The notes under the pieces: generated by a model
The model's database searches: none
What the model saw: only the letters and a program-made list of their open reading frames with translations
Told to the model about the DNA's origin: nothing
Part shown: positions 7,321-14,087 of the stretch, one piece after another
How the letters are laid out: each line of letters begins with the position of its first letter
Numbering within the stretch: the stretch's first letter is position 1
Source of the DNA: a virus
IMG/VR virus record: IMGVR_UViG_3300005253_000575
Span: 1-34,174 of that record
Strand: one strand, 5' to 3'
DNA: 34,174 bases
Made by a program: the position numbers and the translations under genes

Positions 7321-7850
7321 ACGACCGCCTCGAATTCCTGTTTTCGCAGGTCGGGAGGTAGCGTTTCACACAATCCAAGTATCTCCTCTCTCGACACCAA
7401 GCCCGCATTCCAAGTGCTTACCCGTTCCGAATACCAGTTGCCGCTCATGTGGCCGTGCGTCCAGCGGCTCCAGAAGTGATCCCGTCCGCGAGGTGTTCCG
7501 GCCATCCTCACAAAGCGGGCACGTTTCATCAGGATGCGCATAAGCACGGGATCGCAGTAGGCGGGTTCGTAGATTGCCAGGGCGTACAACGCCCCCACAT
7601 GCCGCCAGTCTGCTGTCTTTATCCCCGTGCCCAAATTAGTGCGGTATGCGTCGGTGGCGATCTTGCTCTGGAACTGGGTAGGTGCGAGGTATGCGCGGCC
7701 CAAACCGTCACAGTTAAAAGCTTGGTTTTCGAGCCAACGCCAGAGCCATGACTTCTTACCTATGCGCCGCCCAGCCGCCACGCACACGACTCGCTCAGTC
7801 CTCTCGTTCAGTCGTTTCTGCCAGGGTAGCCAATCCCATGCGGCGTTCAT
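7317..7850 (-). CDS. Short terminase-like ATPase with degenerate motifs
   Basis: The 177-residue product has the layout of a large-terminase ATPase domain: LPWQKRL at the N-terminus, a P-loop-like AAGRRIGKKS (residues 26-34), YLAPTQFQSK (54-63), a GTPRGRDHFWSRW coupling motif (118-130) and the end signature LPPDLRKQEF (164-173). The usual GK(S/T) is GKKS, and the Walker B strand reads LALAIYEP, keeping Glu but replacing the Asp. No nuclease domain follows. A normal terminase is encoded at 22603, so this is a second, reduced relative in the early/accessory operon. It overlaps both neighbours by four bases. Loss of ATP hydrolysis, or a role unlike packaging, is inferred. It could also be a decaying remnant, although the frame is intact and coupled. 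Confidence 0.65.
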   Translation of the reverse strand: MNAAWDWLPWQKRLNERTERVVCVAAGRRIGKKSWLWRWLENQAFNCDGLGRAYLAPTQFQSKIATDAYRTNLGTGIKTADWRHVGALYALAIYEPAYCDPVLMRILMKRARFVRMAGTPRGRDHFWSRWTHGHMSGNWYSERVSTWNAGLVSREEILGLCETLPPDLRKQEFEAVV

Positions 7851-8116
7851 ACGCGCCCCAGAAGGGTTGTGTATCGGACGATGATGTGGACACCGTAAAT
7901 CTCGCCCGCCATAATACCAAACGGTGAGTCGATAGGCGACGGCAAGCAGTGATCTGGCGGTGGCCCAAAGATGTCGCCCGCCTCTTCAAAGCTGGCCAGC
8001 ATATATCGTCCCTTCACTGGCGCGTCGCTTTCGTCCCACTTTCTGAGTTGCGCCAAGACTCGTACCGCAAGTGCTTTCACGTCGGGACGGTTCCACCATT
8101 CAATGGCGCTATTCAT
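7847..8116 (-). CDS. Hypothetical 89-aa protein
   Basis: The gene is joined to its neighbours by four-base ATGA overlaps on both sides. The product starts with a helical part (WWNRPDVKALAVRVLAQLRK), then a loop with GDIFGPPPDHCLPSP and a beta-rich end (GEIYGVHIIVRYTTL). No motif, signal peptide or membrane span is recognised. It is always co-expressed with the HNH nuclease upstream and the terminase-like gene downstream, so a role with nucleic acid is plausible but unproven. Confidence 0.55.
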   Translation of the reverse strand: MNSAIEWWNRPDVKALAVRVLAQLRKWDESDAPVKGRYMLASFEEAGDIFGPPPDHCLPSPIDSPFGIMAGEIYGVHIIVRYTTLLGRV

Positions 8117-8517
8117 CGTCTGTGTATCCTCTCATGGCACTCGGTTGCGTACGGTTTGCAGTTGGCGAGGACGAAGATTTCACTAGGCTCACTACTCCGT
8201 TTCGTGTCGTGGTGGATGTGGAGGTTTTCCACTTCCCACATGTGTCCGTCTGCGTCGGGTTTGTCGCGGAGTCGAAGCCAGCCCGAATGTGGCTCCTGTC
8301 CCACTGCTTGTAGGGCGACACAGTGCGGGCATGCACACTGAATCTTCACGGCCATGTTGGTTTGCTCAAGATACATCACCGTCTTTATCCACAGCCACGG
8401 GTAGACCAGTTGGAGCTTAAAAGCTTCCCAGTCGAAACCCTTGTTGCCCACCTTTCTCAACCAGCTACGACGTTTTGTGCGGGGCGGGGGTTTGGGATTC
8501 GGACCGTTGAACTGCAT
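8113..8517 (-). CDS. HNH-type endonuclease
   Basis: I chose the ATG at 8517, which follows an AGGAGG five bases upstream; a GTG at 8520 is an alternative. The product has a zinc-binding pair (CACPHC, residues 61-66), the HNH core VENLHIHHDT (residues 97-105), a linker of about 20 residues with LANCKPY, and the closing CHERIHRR. This matches phage HNH nucleases with a Cys-bound zinc. It may be a packaging-associated nicking enzyme, a free-standing homing enzyme or a host-DNA nuclease. It sits away from the terminase at 22603 but two genes upstream of the terminase-like ATPase, in the order of transcription. Confidence 0.75.
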   Translation of the reverse strand: MQFNGPNPKPPPRTKRRSWLRKVGNKGFDWEAFKLQLVYPWLWIKTVMYLEQTNMAVKIQCACPHCVALQAVGQEPHSGWLRLRDKPDADGHMWEVENLHIHHDTKRSSEPSEIFVLANCKPYATECHERIHRR

Positions 8518-8840
8518 CACATCCTCCTGTTGGGCTTGTTCGCCCAGCGTATGTCGTTTCTACGTTCCGTGCGGTCGTGTGCCTTTCTCAGTAGACGTGC
8601 AGCCCGCTGTAGAGACAGGTGCGCTTGAGACAGGCCCGTATCAAGTTCGCCACGCAGCTTCCACATCCGGCATTTCAATAGCGTGGGTGTAGCGGTGGGC
8701 CATCGTTCCACCAAGCGGTCGTACTCGCACCCCCACACATAGTCGTAGTGCGCTTGAGCTTTGGCGTGGATGTCCACGATCTTGGTTTCAAGCTGCTCGG
8801 CTTTGGTGTGGGCGTAGTCCCAAGCATCCAGCCTATCCAC
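8517..8840 (-). CDS. Hypothetical 107-aa helical protein
   Basis: It starts at a GTG at 8840 and overlaps the end of the preceding DUF7666-like gene by eight bases. Its stop overlaps the HNH start. The product is mostly alpha-helical and rich in Arg, Trp and Leu, with DAWDYAHTKAEQLETKI and LQRAARLLRKAHDRTERR. No cysteine motif or membrane span is present. Position inside a coupled nuclease operon suggests a nucleic-acid or assembly partner role, with no family match. Confidence 0.55.
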   Translation of the reverse strand: MDRLDAWDYAHTKAEQLETKIVDIHAKAQAHYDYVWGCEYDRLVERWPTATPTLLKCRMWKLRGELDTGLSQAHLSLQRAARLLRKAHDRTERRNDIRWANKPNRRM

Positions 8841-9489
8841 GCTGCGTTTTCCTAGCGCGGCTTACCAGACGCAACAGGTGCTTCTGCTGCCACTTTCTTT
8901 CCGCATCCCACGCCGCAGCCCTCGCCGCAGCCCACGCCGCATCCCTCGCCGCATCCCACGCCGCAGCCCTCGCCGCAGCCCTCGCCGCATCCCTCGCCGC
9001 AGCCCTCGCCGCATCCCTCGCCGCATCCCACGCCGCAGCCCTCGCCGCAGCCCTCGCCGCATCCCTCGCCGCATCCCACGCCGCAGCCAATTCCTCGTCC
9101 GTCGCCTTTCCGTTTATCCATTTCCGTTTCACTTCGATAGCTTTCCAGCAACGTGCATCGGGTTCGCGGCCCGCCTTGCGCTCGCGTTTCAGCGCTCGCT
9201 CGGCGCAATCACAAGCAAACGTATGCAGTTGCTTCTCGATGTCTACAGCCCACAGCACTTTACGCTTACGTCCAATCATCTTGTCGTCCTGGTGTTGCAG
9301 ATCGCCTGATATCTCAACGCGGCAAAGCACACTTCCAGGCGCGTACTCTAGGGCATCTAGAAGCTCTTTGCTTGCGTGGAGTCCAGACGCACATATCTTC
9401 AGTTCTCCGGTATGCTCGTATGTCTTTCCGACTACGAGGTCTCGGCAGTCTCGAAGTTTCCAGCCTTTGCAGAAGTGCCACGCTTTCAT
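8833..9489 (-). CDS. DUF7666-like protein with alanine-rich repeat tail
   Basis: The first ~85 residues ([45 protein letters not shown], then [16 protein letters not shown]) match the small domain named DUF7666, common in phages and of unknown function. A charged linker follows. From about residue 134 to 200 the protein is a run of four-residue units such as AARD, AARA and AAWD, encoded by 12-base DNA repeats. The tail predicts a very long alanine/arginine helix. It ends in a basic [12 protein letters not shown]. The length of such tails varies between phages by repeat slippage, which I infer applies here. Start and stop are coupled to both neighbours. Confidence 0.7.
   Translation of the reverse strand: MKAWHFCKGWKLRDCRDLVVGKTYEHTGELKICASGLHASKELLDALEYAPGSVLCRVEISGDLQHQDDKMIGRKRKVLWAVDIEKQLHTFACDCAERALKRERKAGREPDARCWKAIEVKRKWINGKATDEELAAAWDAARDAARAAARAAAWDAARDAARAAARDAARAAARAAAWDAARDAAWAAARAAAWDAERKWQQKHLLRLVSRARKTQRG
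8901..9088. repeat. 12-base tandem repeats encoding the alanine-rich tail
   Basis: About fifteen 12-base units alternate between GCCGCAGCCCTC-like and GCCGCATCCCAC-like forms on the plus strand, with only a few variable positions. All units are a multiple of three bases, so the reading frame of the minus-strand gene is kept. Long open frames in the other frames here are by-products of the repeat. Confidence 0.85.
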
Positions 9490-10052
9490 GACGCCTTCTC
9501 AGGGAACTTCTCACGCTCTGCGATGTCTGCCAGTGCGAGTATCACTTCTCTGTCGGGTCCGGTGGCGGGCATACCCAACCCCATACGTGCAGCGCCAACT
9601 TTCTGGTTGCAGACGAGTTCAATCCAGCACTTCACTGCCAAGCCCATTGCGATGTTACGGTTTCTGTCGCCGCTGATGGGTGCTGAACCGTTGCCGGACT
9701 TCGTTGCTGCTGGTTGTTCCGTGGGTTGCGGCGGAATCTCGGGGAATACCGGATCACCAGCAATCTTGATGGCATTTACGATGTTGGTGAACTTCTTTCC
9801 CGCCTCCCGCCCCGGTGAAACGGTGACTTGGAACGCATACGTCGCTCCTGCACCGAGTTTCACTGTACTCATGCGCCCAAAACAGGTGAACAGCTTGCCA
9901 AAGTCGGCTTCTTTCTCACAACTGGACAGATATACCTTGCGTTTCAGTTTCCACGGCGAGGTGGCGTCGGCAAACTTGTTCTCTTCCCACTCCGGTACGA
10001 CTTTCTCTACGGTTCCCTGAACGTCAAACGTTTCTTTCTGGCTCTCAGCCAT
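9486..10052 (-). CDS. OB-fold-like candidate single-strand DNA-binding protein
   Basis: The 188-residue product starts at an ATG with ribosome-binding site AAAGGAGACACAAA. The first ~95 residues are beta-rich (VQGTVEKVVPEW, KRKVYLSS, ATYAFQVTVSPG, KFTNIVNAI), as in phage OB-fold single-strand-binding proteins. A Pro-rich linker follows, then a helical end with RNRNIAMGLAVKCWIELVC. It is downstream of and overlaps the RecB/Cas4-like nuclease, a pairing typical of phage replication-recombination modules. The family call is by fold impression and context, not by a signature. It would protect or present single-stranded phage DNA. Confidence 0.55.
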   Translation of the reverse strand: MAESQKETFDVQGTVEKVVPEWEENKFADATSPWKLKRKVYLSSCEKEADFGKLFTCFGRMSTVKLGAGATYAFQVTVSPGREAGKKFTNIVNAIKIAGDPVFPEIPPQPTEQPAATKSGNGSAPISGDRNRNIAMGLAVKCWIELVCNQKVGAARMGLGMPATGPDREVILALADIAEREKFPEKAS

Positions 10053-10941
10053 TTTGTGTCTCCTTTGCTGCCGCTTTCGGCAATGTGAGATTGAACTTCC
10101 CGTGAGTCTTCCACCACGCAGCGATACGAGGACACGCGTGAATCACTCCACAGTAGGCTGGGCTACAAAGTCCAGCCGGTGCCATCTCTCCTGCGGCGCA
10201 ACGCCTTGCCTTGACGTGCTTGTTGTCACTGCGCGCTGCGATCATCGGTGTTTCCGGTGGTAGTGTGCCGTTGTCCTGGTATTGCGCCCAATGCTTGTCA
10301 GCTTCACGCAGATCGGTGATCGCTTTCTTGATGTACAGTTCTTTGTCGTACTCGTCGGTGTGTGGGTTGCCATATTCTTTGTCGATGACGAATATCGCTA
10401 CCTTGTCCACCTTCACCGGTTCGCGCTGGGTAACACACTCGTCTGTTTTGTCGTCGCCCACTGAACCCGGTGCGGTGAGTGTGTAGCCGTTCGTTTCGAT
10501 GCCGTGTGCGTACAGAGCGTTCTGCATACGGTAGCCCTCGCTTCCCCTGCGGGTGAGGAAGCCGAACGACTGACCGTTCGCTGACTTCGCATCTACGCAT
10601 ATCACCGTTTCGTCGTCGCGGAAGATGAGAAAGTCGAAATGCCCACGTAGCTTGAACTCTGGCAGGTAGATTTCCCCTTGCCTGACGACATCGTGCGCCT
10701 GGAACGCTTTGCCAACGATCTTCTCGATCATCTTGCCATGCTCCCGCGTCATCATGGAGTTGAGCGGTACGGGCAGTTGTGGTGTGCCAGCGCGGCGCAA
10801 GACACGCTTACGGAAGCAGTAGTCGGACTCGGAAGCCCACCACTCGTCTTTGTTCGGGCGCGGTGCCTGAACGACTGACAGATATTTGCTCAGTGTCTCG
10901 GTAAAGAACTGGTGAAGATCGCTCCCTTCCGGCGTACTCAT
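10045..10941 (-). CDS. RecB/Cas4-like PD-(D/E)XK exonuclease
   Basis: I chose the ATG at 10941, which overlaps the upstream stop (ATGA) and follows an AGGTGA; upstream in-frame codons would overrun the previous gene. The 298-residue product has SESDYCFRKRVLRR (Cys42), a REHGKMIEKIVG helix, the nuclease core GHFDFLIF (Asp103) and TVICVDAKS (Asp117, Lys119), a RMQNALYAHG helix, and C-terminal cysteines at about 248, 259, 264 and 270. The Cys set suggests an iron-sulfur cluster as in Cas4/AddB relatives. The expected role is 5' or 3' resection of phage or host DNA, with the next gene supplying a single-strand-binding partner. Asp instead of Glu in the ExK position is a tolerated variant. Confidence 0.8.
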   Translation of the reverse strand: MSTPEGSDLHQFFTETLSKYLSVVQAPRPNKDEWWASESDYCFRKRVLRRAGTPQLPVPLNSMMTREHGKMIEKIVGKAFQAHDVVRQGEIYLPEFKLRGHFDFLIFRDDETVICVDAKSANGQSFGFLTRRGSEGYRMQNALYAHGIETNGYTLTAPGSVGDDKTDECVTQREPVKVDKVAIFVIDKEYGNPHTDEYDKELYIKKAITDLREADKHWAQYQDNGTLPPETPMIAARSDNKHVKARRCAAGEMAPAGLCSPAYCGVIHACPRIAAWWKTHGKFNLTLPKAAAKETQNG

Positions 10942-11138
10942 GCCTTCACCTCTAGGCGCTCCAGCTTCAAGCGCCACACTTTCTTGTCGTGCGCTCTGCT
11001 CTCGTCCCATGTCGCTATTACGTCGTGCCGCAGGTGATCGTCCAGCATTTCAAGCGCTGAAGCATGGACTACCTCGGATGTACCCGTAACGTGGACCTCG
11101 GTGATCCACTTGCCGCGTGTGCACTTGCGCTTCTTCAT
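10938..11138 (-). CDS. Hypothetical 66-aa basic protein
   Basis: The gene is bounded by ATGA overlaps on both sides, the usual join in this operon. The product begins MKKRKCTRGKW and has VTEVHV-like beta strands, then a helix and a VWRLKLERLEVKA strand. It is small and basic at its N-terminus with no recognised family. Co-translation with the RecB-like nuclease suggests a link to DNA processing. Confidence 0.55.
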   Translation of the reverse strand: MKKRKCTRGKWITEVHVTGTSEVVHASALEMLDDHLRHDVIATWDESRAHDKKVWRLKLERLEVKA

Positions 11139-11437
11139 GTCTTCAGCACCTTCTCACCACCAGCTTCTACTTCCCGTTTGGCGGCGATGATGGGCACCAA
11201 GGCATCGTACTGAGCTATGGCGTCTTGGCTTTGGTGGGCGAGTTCTACCAGTTGTTCGCGGGTGAATTGCAGCGACACCACACGCACGTAGTCAAACGCC
11301 CCTGCTGGCCCTTCCCCGATTGGCTGGTCAGCGCGTAGTTCGATGACGGGTTTTCTGTCCCACGTATTTTCCCTTGCGGCCACCGCAACACGGTCAAAGG
11401 GTGCCAACTGATAGTGGAAGTTCAAGTAGCTTTGCAT
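11135..11437 (-). CDS. Hypothetical 100-aa protein
   Basis: It has a strong ribosome-binding site (AAAGGAGAAAACCG before the ATG). The product has an N-terminal part with LNFHYQLAPFDRVAV and KPVIELRAD, a VRVVSLQFTREQLVELAHQ segment and a helical end. No cysteines, membrane span or signal peptide are present. No family was recognised. Confidence 0.55.
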   Translation of the reverse strand: MQSYLNFHYQLAPFDRVAVAARENTWDRKPVIELRADQPIGEGPAGAFDYVRVVSLQFTREQLVELAHQSQDAIAQYDALVPIIAAKREVEAGGEKVLKT

Positions 11438-11455
11438 CGGTTTTCTCCTTTACGT

Positions 11456-11731
11456 TCAGGGTTGTGTCTGATGTTCCTTGTCGTAACGTTCTTTCAAAGC
11501 CATGACGATTGCCTGTAGACCTACAAGGTTCTCCGCTAATCTACCGTGCGCAGCTTCCATCTGCGCCAAGTGCAGCACCAGTCCGTCGGTTCTCTTTACC
11601 GTTTCTACCGTGCGCGCGTCCAGTGCGATAATACGACTGCTGAACAGCGCCATCGCTTCTCTACGGAGGCGTTGAATGAACCATGTCTCCTTGGGCAGCT
11701 TCCTGACGAGTTTCTTCTTGCGCTTCTTCAC
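11456..11731 (-). CDS. Hypothetical 91-aa coiled-coil-like protein
   Basis: It starts at a GTG at 11731, with GGGAGG eleven bases upstream. The N-terminus is strongly basic (KKRKKKLVRKL), and the rest is helical with heptad-like Leu, Val and Ala (TDGLVLHLAQMEAAHGRLAENLVGLQAIV). It could be a DNA-binding or structural accessory protein. No family was recognised. Downstream genes follow closely, while a 187-base non-coding stretch separates it from the helix-turn-helix gene. Confidence 0.55.
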   Translation of the reverse strand: MKKRKKKLVRKLPKETWFIQRLRREAMALFSSRIIALDARTVETVKRTDGLVLHLAQMEAAHGRLAENLVGLQAIVMALKERYDKEHQTQP

Positions 11732-11773
11732 TTGTCGTTTTCCTCCCTATGGGTTTATCTGACGTTCAACTTC

Positions 11774-11827
11774 TGCATCATGCCGTGTGCGTGGCCGGTC
11801 CTGCCCCGGCTACCTTTGAGCTATGCA
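11774..11827 (-). other. Structured intergenic leader or attenuator candidate
   Basis: The stretch 11732-11918 has no convincing gene. It contains a stem GTGGCCGG/CCGGCTAC (11791-11798 with 11806-11813, one mismatch, seven-base loop) enclosed by TGCAT (11774-11778) and ATGCA (11823-11827). Transcribed leftward it would lie between the helix-turn-helix gene and the rest of the operon, so it may act as an attenuator or processing site. Confidence 0.4.
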
Positions 11828-11918
11828 CCTCGACTACCAGAGAGGCGCAGCCCCCGGCGACGAACTATCAAAACGGGTATGTGCAACTCTGCCTTCCCCC
11901 GCGTAATCACCAGGCTCG

Positions 11919-12131
11919 TCACTTCAACGCTCCCTTCAACGTCTTGACGAGGCGTCCGTCGTATAGCGCCACGAGTCCGATACGCTTTCCTTTCGCGGTG
12001 GTGAAGGTGCGCTCAACCCGTTTCACCGGAACAATGTCCAGCTTCCATATCCACTTTCTAAGCAGCGCCACGGAGACGCCAACCTGTGATGCCAGAGACT
12101 TGATGTCTAGGTATGTCATTGCTTTCGCCAT
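11919..12131 (-). CDS. Small helix-turn-helix DNA-binding protein
   Basis: The 70-residue product carries a clear helix-turn-helix (YLDIKSLASQVGVSVALLRKWIWKL, residues about 7-31) like MerR- or excisionase-type winged helices, followed by a beta wing (VKRVERTFTTAKGKRIGLVALYDG). It is the first gene of the leftward nuclease operon, facing the GIY-YIG gene across a divergent region. A 17-base palindrome overlaps its start codon, so self-regulation is likely. No good ribosome-binding site precedes 12131; the in-frame ATG at 12119 is an alternative. It may be a repressor, an early-to-late switch or an excisionase-like factor. No integrase gene was found to support the last. Confidence 0.7.
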   Translation of the reverse strand: MAKAMTYLDIKSLASQVGVSVALLRKWIWKLDIVPVKRVERTFTTAKGKRIGLVALYDGRLVKTLKGALK

Positions 12132-12146
12132 GCTTCAGCAAAGCAT
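12130..12146. promoter_or_regulatory. Palindromic operator candidate
   Basis: ATGCTT (12130-12135) and AAGCAT (12141-12146) form a perfect inverted repeat around CAGCA. It covers the start codon of the leftward helix-turn-helix gene. A TTGACA is present on the minus strand at 12166-12161, but its spacing to a TATGCT hexamer is only 13 bases, so the promoter itself is unclear. Confidence 0.5.
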
Positions 12147-12199
12147 ACTCCGCTATCTCTTGTCAAGCCCTTCCCCCAAACCCCCCCACCACGACACAC

Positions 12200-12229
12200 T
12201 TGACGCACCGCTGTCGGGTATGCCATAGT
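12200..12229 (+). promoter_or_regulatory. Rightward sigma70-like promoter candidate
   Basis: TTGACG (12200-12205) and CATAGT (12224-12229) are separated by 18 bases. The element points toward the GIY-YIG operon, about 100 bases upstream of its start. Confidence 0.5.
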
Positions 12230-12337
12230 CACGGGTGACGGTAGGTGCTTGGGCCTGTCGTTGATCTGAATACTAGTTCAGGTCGGGGCGAGTGCCACAT
12301 TCACTCGTTCCACCTGAAGCCTAATGTGGAGGCTGAT

Positions 12338-12805
12338 ATGTGGTACGTCTATGAACTGTCCGATCCTCGTAACGACGAAATTAGGTATGTTGGCGCAACG
12401 AATAATCCGACCGGACGATTAAAGAAGCACGAACGGAGCCGCGTCAAAACGACAGGGGCTTGGTGCGCTAGGCTCAGGCTAGAATCAACAGTGCCCAAGA
12501 TGACGATTATTCAGACGGGCGAGAAGCTTGAGATGCTCAGGTATGAAGCCGCCCACAGAAGAAAACTCAAAGACGAGAGAAATACCATACTAGAGTGCGG
12601 CTACCCAGAGCAGAGCAAAGATAAACACTTCTGTGATGTCTCCCCAGCGGAACCGCTAGAAAAGCGGCTGATCGACGCGGCGATATACCTGGGGTGCAAT
12701 CCGAAAAACCTATCAGAGTGGGGCGTAAGGTTCGGGGGCTGCTACGCATGCGAAAAAGCGGTGGCCCATCTCCTCGTCGAAGTGGCGCGGCACCATGCAG
12801 AGTGA
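12338..12805 (+). CDS. GIY-YIG nuclease
   Basis: I chose the ATG at 12338, which follows GGAGG seven bases upstream and begins exactly at the domain (MWYVYELSDP); the frame is open further upstream but lacks a good start. The domain shows YVYEL (the GIY strand), IRYVGAT (the YIG strand) at residues 16-21, Arg27 with LKKH, and a candidate metal-binding Glu70 in LRYEAAHRRKL. The remaining ~80 residues are unlike known partners and contain GGCYACEKAVAHLL near the end. Such phage enzymes may be homing, host-degrading or repair nucleases. It leads the rightward operon and overlaps the next gene by 11 bases. Confidence 0.75.
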   Translation: MWYVYELSDPRNDEIRYVGATNNPTGRLKKHERSRVKTTGAWCARLRLESTVPKMTIIQTGEKLEMLRYEAAHRRKLKDERNTILECGYPEQSKDKHFCDVSPAEPLEKRLIDAAIYLGCNPKNLSEWGVRFGGCYACEKAVAHLLVEVARHHAE

Positions 12806-13292
12806 GGGGCGGATAGGGCGGTACGGGCGACTGCCCACGACAATCCTAGAGGCAGATCTCCCGCCAATGGCAAAGCTCATATACGCCATCCTTGATTGGC
12901 ATGCTCCGTTCGTCCGGCCAGGAATAAAACGGCTGATGTGGCTTACCCGTTTGTCACGCCGTCAAATCTTCTATCACCTGTCCGCTCTGAGGCAGTTTGA
13001 AAGCAGCCAAAAGCAGGTGGCAAACTGGCCGACGCCAGTACCGGACAAGCTGGGCCACCGTCCAAAGAAGGTGCAACTAACCCTTGAGAAAGGTGCAATG
13101 GATACCCCAGATAAGGTGCAACCATCCCCGCCTCTTGCCGCTGAGGATACGTCACTTATGGGAGTTACAGTCTTAAATCCGAACAGTCTTAACAGTGAAG
13201 AAGGGAGCGCTGTGCGCAAACACCCAGACCAGATACAGGCAGAGAGATGGCAACAACACATCGCCAGTAGTGGCGTGAGGGGGTACAAGTGA
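12795..13292 (+). CDS. Winged-helix replication-type protein
   Basis: Residues about 14-67 (LPTTILEADLPPMAKLIYAILDWH, then RPGIKRLMWLTRLSRRQIFYHL) form a winged helix of the type found in phage replication initiators and DnaD-like proteins, where this region binds DNA. The remaining part is polar and disordered, rich in Ser, Pro, Asn and Gln. No ATPase or primase motif follows. It may recruit host replication proteins to the phage origin, which would fit the lack of a phage polymerase. It overlaps the GIY-YIG gene and shares a GTGA overlap with the next gene. Confidence 0.6.
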   Translation: MQSEGRIGRYGRLPTTILEADLPPMAKLIYAILDWHAPFVRPGIKRLMWLTRLSRRQIFYHLSALRQFESSQKQVANWPTPVPDKLGHRPKKVQLTLEKGAMDTPDKVQPSPPLAAEDTSLMGVTVLNPNSLNSEEGSAVRKHPDQIQAERWQQHIASSGVRGYK

Positions 13293-13639
13293 GCGAGCCA
13301 GTAGTGACAGAGCAGGAGATCGACAAGCAGTTAAGTGACCCGTTGCTGCGTATGCTTTTGGTGGGTAGCTGGCACCGAATGATGCACGCGCAGAAGTGGT
13401 TGAGCGCGGGCTTGGATAAACCCTCGCCGCCAGGGGGGATGACGATAGCAATTCCAGAGATTGGCAAGTCAGCCTACTACGAGCGCCCGCCCACAGAAAC
13501 AGAGTTGAGAGAGTGGGTCCGCTCCGTTACGTTGAGACGCCGCCTAGAAGAAGCTGAGGAGCGGGAGGATGAACGCCGCGAGAGGGAGTGTGCCCAGAAA
13601 CTACGGGAGACGCGGGCGTTGCTTGGCCGCACGACTTGA
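13289..13639 (+). CDS. Hypothetical 116-aa protein
   Basis: It starts at a GTG overlapping the upstream stop (GTGA). The N-terminal half is helical (EQEIDKQLSDPLLRMLLVGSWHRMMHAQKW), a central Pro/Gly loop follows, and the C-terminus is a strongly charged Glu/Arg helix of ~35 residues. It could be a replication-accessory or loader protein because it is co-translated with the winged-helix gene, but no motif proves this. Confidence 0.55.
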   Translation: MSEPVVTEQEIDKQLSDPLLRMLLVGSWHRMMHAQKWLSAGLDKPSPPGGMTIAIPEIGKSAYYERPPTETELREWVRSVTLRRRLEEAEEREDERRERECAQKLRETRALLGRTT

Positions 13640-13664
13640 CAACGGGGGACTATCATGATAAGAG
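13636..13664 (+). promoter_or_regulatory. Internal promoter candidate before the small-gene array
   Basis: TTGACA (13636-13641), a perfect -35 hexamer, is followed after 17 bases by TAAGAG (13659-13664). A start of transcription about seven bases later would fall at the ATG 13672 itself, so the messenger could be leaderless. The gene there also lacks a good ribosome-binding site. Confidence 0.4.
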
Positions 13665-13671
13665 TAGAAGC

Positions 13672-13815
13672 ATGAAGAAACTGATAACGAACTTAGGCAA
13701 GCTGCTCAAGTGTTTACGCTGTGGTTTCACTTGGTTGCCGCGCACAGAAAGCCCAAAGCGTTGTCCCAAGTGCAAGTCCTATGACTGGGCACAGCGGAAG
13801 GAGAAGACGACATGA
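13672..13815 (+). CDS. 47-aa zinc-ribbon protein
   Basis: The ATG at 13672 is chosen because the frame upstream has no good start and overlaps the previous gene. The product is one zinc ribbon: LKCLRCGFTWLPR, then RCPKCKSYDW, with a basic N-terminal tail (MKKLITNLGKLLK) and a Lys-rich end. Such ribbons are common in phages and may bind RNA polymerase, nucleic acid or host factors. It is the first of a run of tiny genes joined by ATGA or GTGA overlaps. Confidence 0.65.
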   Translation: MKKLITNLGKLLKCLRCGFTWLPRTESPKRCPKCKSYDWAQRKEKTT

Positions 13816-14087
13816 AGAACGACGGTGGACCAGCGTTTCCCTGCCCCGTACCGCCAATGTGGAAAGTACACTGGGACGAGGAGGGCAATGAGCATACCGA
13901 CATCGTTGAGCCTACAGGTATGTCCCTACTCGACTACTTCGCGGGCTGTGAGGAGAAGCGCGACCCTTGCCAGTATTGCAATAAGCCAAAGACTTGCCGC
14001 GATGATCAGCGTGCCGGGTGTTTCTATGACCAGGCCGAAGCCATGCTAGCCGAGCGTGAGCGGCGGATGAAGGGGGAGACGAAATGA
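13812..14087 (+). CDS. Small phage protein with GGPAFP and GMSLLDYFAG motifs
   Basis: The gene has ATGA overlaps with both neighbours. The product has NDGGPAFPCP near the start and PTGMSLLDYFAG in the middle, a pair of motifs widespread in small phage proteins of unknown function. A cysteine-rich part follows (DPCQYCNKPKTCRDDQRAGC), which is additional to the common short form. The end is a charged helix. Its function is unknown. Confidence 0.65.
   Translation: MKNDGGPAFPCPVPPMWKVHWDEEGNEHTDIVEPTGMSLLDYFAGCEEKRDPCQYCNKPKTCRDDQRAGCFYDQAEAMLAERERRMKGETK

Noticed and set aside
8901-9088. CRISPR array
   Set aside because: Units are 12 bases, contiguous and in frame, with no spacers.
8852-9309. 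Long frames on both strands in the repeat region
   Set aside because: They arise from the 12-base repeat, which is free of stops in several frames; only the minus-strand frame with the DUF7666-like head has a start, a ribosome-binding site and coupling.
11791-11845. tRNA-like sequence (GCTCAAAGGTAG on the minus strand)
   Set aside because: The D-arm does not pair, the seven-base loop lacks U33, and there is no T-arm or CCA-side stem.
11919-12131. Excisionase of an integrated prophage
   Set aside because: The fold would allow it, but no integrase or attachment site was found in the window.
12245-12337. Upstream extension of the GIY-YIG gene
   Set aside because: The extension begins at a TTG without a ribosome-binding site and would cover the promoter leader; the domain begins at 12338.
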